Below are positions 27,188 to 34,704 of a stretch of 54,441 bases of DNA, one piece after another. The position numbers and the translations under genes were made by a program. This stretch comes from Cyanobacteria bacterium FACHB-471 (GTDB taxonomy: Bacteria > Cyanobacteriota > Cyanobacteriia > Elainellales > Elainellaceae). A model generated the notes under the pieces. It was not told the DNA's origin. It saw only the letters and a list, made by a program, of their open reading frames with translations, and made no database searches. The stretch is from assembly GCA_014695345.1 (NCBI GenBank), contig JACJOC010000082.1:1-54441 (forward strand). Direction: 5' to 3'. Numbering within the stretch: the stretch's first letter is position 1; each line of letters opens with the position of its first letter.

Positions 27188-28746
27188 AAGCTGGTACTTT
27201 ACCCTGGTTGCTGCGGCATGAGTTGCGCCTGTGGTGGCGTGAGATGAGAAGTAAAACCTTGTTGATTGCCCTAGCAGTTGCGTTTGGGCTATTGATAGCG
27301 GTGCTATTTACCCTGTCCTGGTTTGCTCTGTCCCCGGTGCGGCAGCAGGTTTCTTTTGACACGATTCCTGAACCTGCTGTGTGGGCTGCTGTAATGATTT
27401 GGCTGGTCGGATTTTTCTACGCCTTCATTCAAGCAATGGGTCAGAGTATTGTGGCCTTGTTTGATCGGGGTGATCTGGATCTGCTAATTGCTTCGCCCAT
27501 TTCCAGCAAAGTTGTTTTTGCGAGTCGTTTGCTGGGAGTGGCGGTTGAAACTTTCCTGGGCTTTTGCTTGCTAGTTGTGCCGGTTAGTCTGATTGCAGTT
27601 CTTGTAGGTGTGCCGCGACTACTCGGTCTTTATCCGGCTCTAATTGGAATCAGCCTTTACGCTACCAGCCTATCGATGCTGTTGTCACTGTTGTTGGTGC
27701 GGCTGTTTGGCGCAAAACGAGCACGCGTCTTTGCTCAGGTTCTCACCGTTTTCTTTAGCGCTATCGTATTTTTGGGTGCTCAACTGCCGAACCTGGTAAG
27801 TCAAGACTCGATCAACGGGATCAGCGGAGCAAGCGGAGCATTTTGGCTGCAGGTGCAGGACTGGTTTCGTACAGGTAGCCTGCTCGGTGCAGACAGCCTG
27901 ATCTGGTTTCCTGCTAAAACGATTTTTTTGGACCCGATCGCCACACTTTTGACACTTTTGACCAGTGGCTTACTGGCGTGGCTCACCGTAGAAACGCTGC
28001 ACCGCTCCTTTGTTGCAGGAACGCAGCAATCGATGACCCGCAAGCAGCGGCAGCTTCGTCCTGATCAGTCCACACGCTTTACCAGTGGGTTTAACCGTGT
28101 GGTTTTGTTCAAAGAGTGGCGCATTATTCGGCGCAATCCTTATCTGATTTCTAATATCTTTTTACAAATCCTGTTTTTGATTCCAGCGTTGGTGATTGTG
28201 TCGAGAGGAGATATGGGGGTGGCGATCGCCTCCCTTTCCACCTTTGTGGCCACCGTTAGCACCTTTGTGGGCAGCACCCTGGTTCAGTCCCTCACCCAAA
28301 TCTGTGTCTCTGGTGAAGAAGCCGCCGATCTGCTCAAAGCCTCTCCGGTGAACAGTGCCACCCTGCGCCGTCTGAAATTACTAGCTGCCTTAATTCCGGT
28401 CTGGTTGTTGCTGTCTCCCCTGTTTATCACACTCATTGTGAAAGGCGAAGCGTGGCTGGCACCGCTGTTTGTGTTCCTTTGCGCCACCACCAGTGCGGCA
28501 GTCTTGCGCCTGTGGAATTCCCGTCCCATTTCTCTGTCTGATTTGTTTAAGCGACGACAAAACGTTCAAGGCGACCCACTTTTAGGGTTCCTGGAATTCG
28601 TTTCTACATTTGCCTGGGCTGGACTAGGGTTTGGTTTAGAGCAAACTCACTCCGGCTGGATTTTTACCCCATTAGGCATTGTGCTGATGGCGATGACCAT
28701 TGCTTACGGACGCAGTCGCCAGCTAGGAACATCCTTAGGCTTTTAG
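27184..28746 (+). CDS. ABC transporter permease (ABC-2-like exporter)
   Basis: The protein has 520 residues with ATG overlapping the stop codon of the ATPase gene. About ten to twelve hydrophobic segments are visible in two halves separated by a hydrophilic stretch (~285-320). DRGDLDLLIASPISSKVVF and SGEEAADLLKASPVNSATL are repeated landmarks, one in each half, and suggest internal duplication. It forms an exporter with the preceding ATPase. The substrate is unknown. Confidence 0.88.
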   Translation: MKAGTLPWLLRHELRLWWREMRSKTLLIALAVAFGLLIAVLFTLSWFALSPVRQQVSFDTIPEPAVWAAVMIWLVGFFYAFIQAMGQSIVALFDRGDLDLLIASPISSKVVFASRLLGVAVETFLGFCLLVVPVSLIAVLVGVPRLLGLYPALIGISLYATSLSMLLSLLLVRLFGAKRARVFAQVLTVFFSAIVFLGAQLPNLVSQDSINGISGASGAFWLQVQDWFRTGSLLGADSLIWFPAKTIFLDPIATLLTLLTSGLLAWLTVETLHRSFVAGTQQSMTRKQRQLRPDQSTRFTSGFNRVVLFKEWRIIRRNPYLISNIFLQILFLIPALVIVSRGDMGVAIASLSTFVATVSTFVGSTLVQSLTQICVSGEEAADLLKASPVNSATLRRLKLLAALIPVWLLLSPLFITLIVKGEAWLAPLFVFLCATTSAAVLRLWNSRPISLSDLFKRRQNVQGDPLLGFLEFVSTFAWAGLGFGLEQTHSGWIFTPLGIVLMAMTIAYGRSRQLGTSLGF

Positions 28747-28834
28747 GTAAACTGAACCTTCCTCCTCTTCACGTTTTGTCAGTCAGGTCAATGAGCCAAT
28801 GAGTCGCGTTCTCAATCCTCTAAAACTAGCGCTG

Positions 28835-30460
28835 CTACTCATCTCCATTGAAGTCTTCACACTCTAGAAGCTCGTTATAGTAGTGCGATCGCTCACTGGG
28901 AAGATAGATCGTTTGCTGCAACGTTTGGTGCTTTAGACGAAACGAGCGAGTGATGTTAATCCGACTTAAGAAATCTAGATCATGTGAAATCACCCAAAGT
29001 GCGCCCTGATACTCGTTCAATGCTTCAACTATCTGATCGACGGTTGTAATATCAAGATTGTTGGTCGGCTCATCGAGAATCAGCAAATCAAGTTCTGAGA
29101 TAGTAATCATAGCGATCGCTAATCTTGCCAATTCTCCACCACTTAACACCGATGCAGATTTGTATACATCGTCATTGAAGAACAGAAAATGTCCCAACTG
29201 TTGCCGCAATAGCTGATAGTTGAGAGCCGGATTTGCCCGCTGCATATTTTCCAGAACCGTTTGAGTGCGATCGACAAACTCATAGCTCTGATCAAGATAC
29301 ATAATCTGCATCTGCGCGAGTCGAATATTACCCTGAAGTTGGGCTAGGGCTGCTTCAATCCCCACAATTGCTTTCACAAAACAGGATTTACCGGAACCAT
29401 TAACGCCTGCAATCGAAAGGCGATCGCCACTCTCAACCTGAAGCTGAATGTCTTTGAGCAACAGACGATGATCGACCCAAAGATTTGCCTGATCGATTTC
29501 GATTAAATTTCTGTGTTTTTGACTTTTTCCCTTTAGTTGAATGCTGGTTGTTTTATGTGTTCTCACTTTGGTCGCTGCAACTTTCTGAACTGCAGTCGCG
29601 ATCGCTTGATCGTGTTTCACTTTCAACGTTGCCGCCGTTGCTTCGGCTTGCCGCTTTAAATTTCCTGCTGCAATGCGTGGCATGTCGCCATTCAGCTGTC
29701 GCCTGCGACCGTTGCGGCTTGATTGAGCAGATCGTTCCTGTTCGCGCAAAGCAGACGTTTTGGCACGTTTGAGTTCTTTTCGGGCAGTTTCATGCGATCG
29801 CATTCGTGCTGCGTGTTCTAGCTGCTTTTGTTCCCGGTATAGGGAATAATTGCCGCCACAAACTTGCAATCCTTCAGGTGTGAGTTCCCAAGTCATATTG
29901 GCCACTTGATCTAGAAAGAAAGGTTTGTGCGAGACAATCACAAATGCACCCTGAAACTGGCAAAGGAACTGCCGCAGTTCTTCGAGTGACAGGTAATCAA
30001 GATGATTAGTCGGTTCATCCAGAAACAAGAGATCGGGCGATCGCGCTAACCCCACTGCTAGAAGCAATTTGGTCAACTCTCCACCGCTCAGGTTTTGGAT
30101 TAACAGCGACAGATCTAGAGTAGTGCTAAATATCGTTTCGAGAATCTGTTCAATCTCCCACCACTCGTTAGAGATGGCGTTAACAAAATTAAAAATAGAC
30201 TCTGATCGAATGGACTCTCGAATGGTGCTGATCTGGGGCAGATAATAGGTTGAACCATTGCGAACTACTGATCCCTGTCTAAGTGGAAACTCACCTGACA
30301 AAAGTTTGAGCAATGTTGATTTGCCGACTCCGTTGGAGCCGACTAAGGCAACTCGGTCACCTGCTGAGAGACTGAGATGAATCCCTTGAAAAAGATGTGT
30401 GGAATTCAGTTCATAGCTCAAGTTCTCAGCAATTAAGTAGGGCTGTCGATCGTTTGACAT
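28835..30460 (-). CDS. ABC-F family ATPase (ribosome-acting, antibiotic-protection-like)
   Basis: The protein has 541 residues; ATG 30460 has the strong site AAGGAGG upstream. There are two ATPase domains and no membrane segments. The first has GSNGVGKST, LSGGELTKLLLAVGL and LLFLDEPTNHLD; the second has GVNGSGKSC, LSGGELARLAIAM and LLILDEPTNNLD. The inter-domain linker (~205-320) is long and strongly basic (RKELKRAKTSALREQE, SSRNGRRRQLNGD), as in ABC-F proteins that enter the ribosomal E site. The length and linker fit the antibiotic-resistance branch better than EttA/Uup, but the exact role is open. The Walker A of domain 2 ends in Cys where Ser/Thr is usual (GSGKSC). Confidence 0.88.
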   Translation of the reverse strand: MSNDRQPYLIAENLSYELNSTHLFQGIHLSLSAGDRVALVGSNGVGKSTLLKLLSGEFPLRQGSVVRNGSTYYLPQISTIRESIRSESIFNFVNAISNEWWEIEQILETIFSTTLDLSLLIQNLSGGELTKLLLAVGLARSPDLLFLDEPTNHLDYLSLEELRQFLCQFQGAFVIVSHKPFFLDQVANMTWELTPEGLQVCGGNYSLYREQKQLEHAARMRSHETARKELKRAKTSALREQERSAQSSRNGRRRQLNGDMPRIAAGNLKRQAEATAATLKVKHDQAIATAVQKVAATKVRTHKTTSIQLKGKSQKHRNLIEIDQANLWVDHRLLLKDIQLQVESGDRLSIAGVNGSGKSCFVKAIVGIEAALAQLQGNIRLAQMQIMYLDQSYEFVDRTQTVLENMQRANPALNYQLLRQQLGHFLFFNDDVYKSASVLSGGELARLAIAMITISELDLLILDEPTNNLDITTVDQIVEALNEYQGALWVISHDLDFLSRINITRSFRLKHQTLQQTIYLPSERSHYYNELLECEDFNGDE

Positions 30461-31098
30461 CCACTACCTCCTTACAAAATAAAACTGCAAGAGTGCTGAT
30501 AGCGTAACGATATTCGTTGTGTAAAAGCTTAAGAAGCCAGAGCAGAGAGTGATTTTAGCTCACGTCTGTTTTGCCATATCGAGAGCCCGGCTGATTTCAA
30601 CTATTTAGTAAACGACTCTGTTGGGTGCTCGGCTTCGGGATACTACTTCATTGCTGTTTGGACTTGAGGAGTTTTGATCAGGATAACGCAAATTTATCTA
30701 CAACGTCTAGCGATCGACGATCGAGTTCATATTATTTCAGTACTGGTTAGTACTGACTAACCACCAAATGTCAGCGTTTATAGACCTTGCGTTAATCTTG
30801 CTGTGATTGGGTATAAGATATATTTTCATTTTACTTGAACACTTGTTCAAAGATCTCTAACTCTGTGCAACCTAGCAGTCCTAAATCAGCTGTAAGACAA
30901 GCAAGTTGCGAGAAGCATACCCTTCAGGGATACGCCTCCCACAACTGATCTAAGGTTGCTTACATCCATTAACAAAAGTGCGTCAGAAACTGGTTAACAC
31001 GTCACTACTTTGCTTGAGCTACGCTTGTAGCGATCGCAAACCCAAGCCCTCTTCAAATTTCCTCAAGTCCTATTAGTTCGCAACAATTCTTTTAACGC
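30461..31098. other. non-coding spacer upstream of M1 peptidase
   Basis: This 638-bp spacer lies between the divergent ABC-F and peptidase genes. It contains a perfect 7-bp inverted repeat, GGTTAGT-ACTG-ACTAACC (30745-30762), a possible operator, and an imperfect inverted repeat (about 30908-30940, GCATACCCTTCAGGGATACGC type) of dispersed character. I see no gene. Confidence 0.5.
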
Positions 31099-33102
31099 AT
31101 GTGTACGATCTGTAACTTTTTTGGTTTGAGCGACTCTCTGCCTCAAACAACTTCCAGCGCTGCTAAAACTTCAGATTCCACCGTGGGCGGTGCAGGTGTA
31201 GGTGATTCACTTTATCCGGGTTTTGGCAACAGTGGCTATGATATTCAACATTACACCCTTGATCTCAATGTTACTGATGTTGACACCAGTACGCTCGATG
31301 CAACTACCACAATCGAGGCGATCGCAACCCAAGATCTGAGCAGTTTTAATCTAGATTTTATCGGATTCACCATTGACGAGATTATTGTCAACGGAAAGCC
31401 CGCAGAATTTAGTCGCGATGGGCAAGAGTTAACCATTACACCAGCAGATCCTCTGGCTGAAGGTGAAGCGTTTACGGTGGCGGTAGATTACAACGGTGCC
31501 CCAACCCAAATTGATTCGGTTGCCTTTACTTTCCCTGTACCAACCGGATGGGTCATCGTTGATGGCGGAAACTTTGTTCTGAGTGAGCCGGATGGAGCTG
31601 CCAACTATTACCCAGTTAATGACCACCCTCTAGATAGAGCCTCGTACACTTTCCGTGTGACGGTTCCAGAGTCCTATGAGGTGGCTGCTAACGGAGTGTT
31701 GGAACAAACGGTTGATAACGGCGATTCGACCACTTATGTGTTCGAAGCTCGCGATCCAATGGTGAGTTACTTGACAACGGTAAACATTGGCAGTGGATTT
31801 AACATTGAGACTTCAGAAAGCTCATCCGGTGTACCCATTCGCAATTATTTTGCGGAAGGACTTCCAGAAGAGAAGCTTGCGCCGTTTGACCTTCAGCCAG
31901 AGATGCTAGATTACTTTAGCGAGATCTTTGGACCCTATCCATTTGAGGTGTATGGCTCTGTTGTCGTAGATGCTGAAACGGGTGGAGCACTAGAAACCCA
32001 AACTTTATCTATCTTTGGCTCCGATTTACTAGACTCACCTACCCTGGAAGAAACCATTGCCCATGAGTTATCGCACCAGTGGTTTGGTAATGAGGTAGCT
32101 CTAGCAGACTGGAGTGATATTTGGTTGAACGAAGGGTTTGCGACCTACTCGGAAGGGCTATGGATTGAATACAGCAGAGGAGATGAAGCCCTGGATGAGT
32201 GGGTTGAAGGACAGTATAACGAGGTTGCCACTCGTCTTAATCAGTTGGTGTCGCCTGGTGAACCTCCTGCTGATAATCTCTTCAACAATGGAGTGTACAG
32301 TTGGGGAGCGTTGGGGTTACATGCGCTAAGGCTAGAGGTTGGTGATGATAGCTTCTTCGACATCGTGCAGACGTATTATGATCGCTTTAAGGGCGGCAAT
32401 GTTAAAACTGCGGACTTAATTGCCGTTGCAGAAGAAGTCAGTGGACAAGAGTTAGTATCATTCTTCGATCGCTGGATTTACAGCGACAACCTGGCTCCCC
32501 TTCCAGAACTGGGTCTGGTATTTCCCGGCACGATTTCTGGTAGTGTTGCTAGTGAGCAGTTGGTTGGTTCTGATGATGCAGGCGACATTATCTACAGCTA
32601 CAAAGGCAATGATGTAGTTGCTGGTGGCGGGGGCAACGATACGCTCTACGGTGAGGCAGGGAATGATGTACTGCGGGGTGATGCTAATAGACCCTCTAGT
32701 GGCAGTCTCGTAGGGGGCGATGACATCCTCTATGGAGGTGCTGGGAGCGATCGCCTCGGCGGTAAGGGCGGCAACGACTCCCTTTACGGTGACGAGGGCA
32801 ATGACGCAATTTGGGGAGATGATGGGGACGACTTACTTCGGGGTGGAAGAGGTCGCGATGCCCTTTATGGTGGCAAGGGGATAGACACATTCGTCATTGC
32901 CCCGGGTGAAGGTACAGATGTGGTTCGGGACTTTAAGCTGGGTGAGGACAAAATCGGACTAGCAGATGGGTTAACTTTTGCTCAATTGTCTCTGGGGCAA
33001 AGCGGCAAGACCGCACTCATCAGCTTTGAGAATGAAGTTCTAGCCCGGGTTAATGGTGTAGCTGGCTCACTTACAAGCGCTGATTTTGTGGCGATCGCCT
33101 AA
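31099..33102 (+). CDS. secreted M1-family metallopeptidase with RTX tail
   Basis: The protein has 667 residues with an ATG start. It begins MCTICNFFGLSD, a short CxxC leader seen in some serralysin-type exoproteins, not a Sec signal. Residues ~50-460 form the M1 aminopeptidase core: GGALETQ in the position of GAMEN, the zinc site HELSHQWFGNE (His322, His326) and the third ligand in WLNEGFATYSEG. The C-terminal helical domain of classic M1 enzymes is missing. Residues ~490-600 are RTX repeats (GGGGNDTLYGEAGNDVLRGD) and the last ~70 residues are like the end of the 1306-residue phytase fusion (GEGTDVVRDFKLGEDKI). It is predicted to leave the cell by type I secretion and fold on calcium. Confidence 0.9.
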   Translation: MCTICNFFGLSDSLPQTTSSAAKTSDSTVGGAGVGDSLYPGFGNSGYDIQHYTLDLNVTDVDTSTLDATTTIEAIATQDLSSFNLDFIGFTIDEIIVNGKPAEFSRDGQELTITPADPLAEGEAFTVAVDYNGAPTQIDSVAFTFPVPTGWVIVDGGNFVLSEPDGAANYYPVNDHPLDRASYTFRVTVPESYEVAANGVLEQTVDNGDSTTYVFEARDPMVSYLTTVNIGSGFNIETSESSSGVPIRNYFAEGLPEEKLAPFDLQPEMLDYFSEIFGPYPFEVYGSVVVDAETGGALETQTLSIFGSDLLDSPTLEETIAHELSHQWFGNEVALADWSDIWLNEGFATYSEGLWIEYSRGDEALDEWVEGQYNEVATRLNQLVSPGEPPADNLFNNGVYSWGALGLHALRLEVGDDSFFDIVQTYYDRFKGGNVKTADLIAVAEEVSGQELVSFFDRWIYSDNLAPLPELGLVFPGTISGSVASEQLVGSDDAGDIIYSYKGNDVVAGGGGNDTLYGEAGNDVLRGDANRPSSGSLVGGDDILYGGAGSDRLGGKGGNDSLYGDEGNDAIWGDDGDDLLRGGRGRDALYGGKGIDTFVIAPGEGTDVVRDFKLGEDKIGLADGLTFAQLSLGQSGKTALISFENEVLARVNGVAGSLTSADFVAIA

Positions 33103-33123
33103 GCGATCGGTGTTTGTTGTAAT

Positions 33124-33205
33124 GTTTCTCTAAAGAGGCTACAGATGGAGGGGCACCCCACTACGCGGGGTGCCCCTCCATCTGTAGCCCTAATTTTTGG
33201 AATGG
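33124..33205. terminator. 23-bp perfect hairpin, family 2 repeat, between convergent genes
   Basis: The arms at 33137-33159 and 33167-33189 are exact inverse complements around the 7-nt loop ACTACGC. Flanks are GTTTCTCTAAAGA and CTAATTTTTGGAAT. It is an inverted copy of the element at 25415-25475. It can end transcription from the peptidase gene; TAATTTTT follows on that strand. Confidence 0.85.
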
Positions 33206-33208
33206 GTA

Positions 33209-33573
33209 TTATCCGATCGCCAAAGCGATGACTCCTAAAACCATCAGACTCGCTGCTGTGAGCCGACCTCTGGCGTTGCCTTCAGCTAACAATTGTGTTC
33301 CCATTAATGCTCCAATGACAATACTGATTTCACGGGTAGGAGCAACATAGCTCACTGGGCTAAAGGTTAACGCAGTGAGAACCAATATATAAGATAAAGG
33401 AGACAAAACTGCTACTCCAACGACCTCTCGACGATAGGTTTGCCAGAGTTGTTTTACTTCAACAAGCCGGGACAAGGTGAAGGGGGTAACTAATGCAGCA
33501 CGAGTCAGATTAGATGCCCAATCTTGTAATAGAGGAGGCACTGCCAGTTGGCTTGCGGCATATTTGTCCCACT
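33209..33573 (-). pseudogene. C-terminal half of an EamA/DMT-family transporter, truncated
   Basis: From codon TGG at 33573 the minus strand reads WDKYAASQLAVPPLLQDW, then an EamA second half with about four hydrophobic segments (VVGVAVLSPLSYILVLTAL, PVSYVAPTREISIVIGALMG, LTAASLMVLGVIALAIG). A stop codon, TAG, precedes the TGG, exactly where a dispersed repeat (33571-33605) begins. EamA proteins have ~280-300 residues, so roughly the first 150 are missing. A GTG at 33541 could start a 110-residue product, but the gene is probably dead. Confidence 0.82.
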
Positions 33574-33605
33574 ACGCTATGGCTTACCCACTTAAAAAAG
33601 CTGTA
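33571..33605. repeat. partial family 1 repeat at the break of the DMT gene
   Basis: CTACGCTATGGCTTACCCAC with CTTAAAAAAGCTGTA matches the right flank of the copy at 34660-34720 (CTACGCTATGACTTACCCAC). The two copies bracket the gene at 33606-34589, so recombination between them could move or delete that segment. Confidence 0.7.
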
Positions 33606-34589
33606 TCAGCTCATTGGACGTACTCCCAGGCTAGGAACGATCGCTCCATCTGGAGGAACAATAAATCCCACCATGCCGTGATAGGTTGTGCAGAGGTTGC
33701 GATCGATTAAGGATTTAGTGATCTGTTGATAAAGGCTGCTATCCCAATTCTGTCGGCTTGTCAATTGGCTAAACTTGTGGCGAATGGTTGCATCTCCTCC
33801 CCAAAGAATCCGCCCAAACAGAAATAAACTGAACACCGGCAGCACCCCTTCAGCAGAGAAGGAATAGCTGATGCCAATAGAGCCTCCCGGTAGTTTGTTG
33901 CGTAAAGCATATCCATAACTTTCTTCCAGAAGTTCCAGGATTTCCTGAGTCCGCTCTCCCAACCCGCAGTAAATCATCAAGTTTTTCAGATGATAGGGAG
34001 TGGCATCAGTGACACGGAAATAGGATTCAAGGCGGTGTGAGGTGAGGTGATAGCCGATCATCCGCAGAGGAACGGGGCGATCGCTCAGTTGCGGACGGGA
34101 AATTTGCAGGGTGTGAAGAGCTTGCTCTAAAAAAGACGAATTCTCTTGAGGAACTTCTACATAGAGCTTGTAGCTGTCACTGGTATTGCTATGTCGTCCT
34201 CCCACCCAGGCTCCATATTGCAGGTCTGCACCCTGCTGCATTTGACGAAATGTATTCTGCATTGCTGGGGAAACGGCATGACCCAGTTGAGCGAGTTGTT
34301 GAAAGGCTAAGGAAAGTCGCTGTGGTGGTGGAATGAGCGGTGTCCCAACCTCAGTTGTGTAGCGGAGGTCGGTATCTGCGGGAGTAAAAGCAAACTCAAG
34401 GGGGAAACCATCACCCGTGAGAGAGCTGCCCTGCCAGGCGATCGCCTCATCCGGTTCGCGATACATTTCCTGAAGCAGTACTTGCAGCGCTGAACTTGCA
34501 CGCTGGGCAGCAGCAGGCATGGTTTGAGCAAAAACATCCAAACTGGACTGGACATCTGATTGGTGAATGGATGCAAGTGTCGCAGTCAT
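33606..34589 (-). CDS. unknown protein at the end of the six-paralog array
   Basis: The protein has 327 residues from ATG 34589, which has AGGAAA upstream; the frame is open 21 codons further without support. I do not recognise a family. Conserved-looking blocks are SSLTGDGFPLEFAFTPAD, SYKLYVEVPQE, MIGYHLTSHRLESYFRVTD and GGSIGISYSFSAEG. The alternation of short strands with helices is compatible with an alpha/beta barrel, but no catalytic residues stand out. It has no signal peptide or membrane segment. It lies 115 bp behind the 1026-residue gene on the same strand, with a family 1 repeat in the gap, and may be the seventh gene of the operon. Confidence 0.7.
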   Translation of the reverse strand: MTATLASIHQSDVQSSLDVFAQTMPAAAQRASSALQVLLQEMYREPDEAIAWQGSSLTGDGFPLEFAFTPADTDLRYTTEVGTPLIPPPQRLSLAFQQLAQLGHAVSPAMQNTFRQMQQGADLQYGAWVGGRHSNTSDSYKLYVEVPQENSSFLEQALHTLQISRPQLSDRPVPLRMIGYHLTSHRLESYFRVTDATPYHLKNLMIYCGLGERTQEILELLEESYGYALRNKLPGGSIGISYSFSAEGVLPVFSLFLFGRILWGGDATIRHKFSQLTSRQNWDSSLYQQITKSLIDRNLCTTYHGMVGFIVPPDGAIVPSLGVRPMS

Positions 34590-34659
34590 AATGAGTTTCC
34601 TAAAGAGAATGAATTGAATAATATTGTTTTTTAAAGTCAGACTATACACCAATCCCCTC

Positions 34660-34704
34660 TGTAGGGCGGTTCGCGAACCGCCCCTACGCTATGACTTACC
34701 CACT
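34660..34704. repeat. family 1 palindromic repeat in the operon
   Basis: CTGTAGGGCGGTTCGCGAAC runs on into CGCCCCTACGCTATGACTTA. The GGCGGTTCGCGAACCGCC core is a perfect palindrome. It sits between the 1026-residue gene and the 327-residue gene and could lower read-through or stabilise the mRNA end. Confidence 0.75.

Noticed and set aside
33606-34589. ABBA-type aromatic prenyltransferase
   Set aside because: The strand pattern and a KLYVEV block hinted at it, but no diphosphate-binding residues could be aligned by eye; left as unknown.
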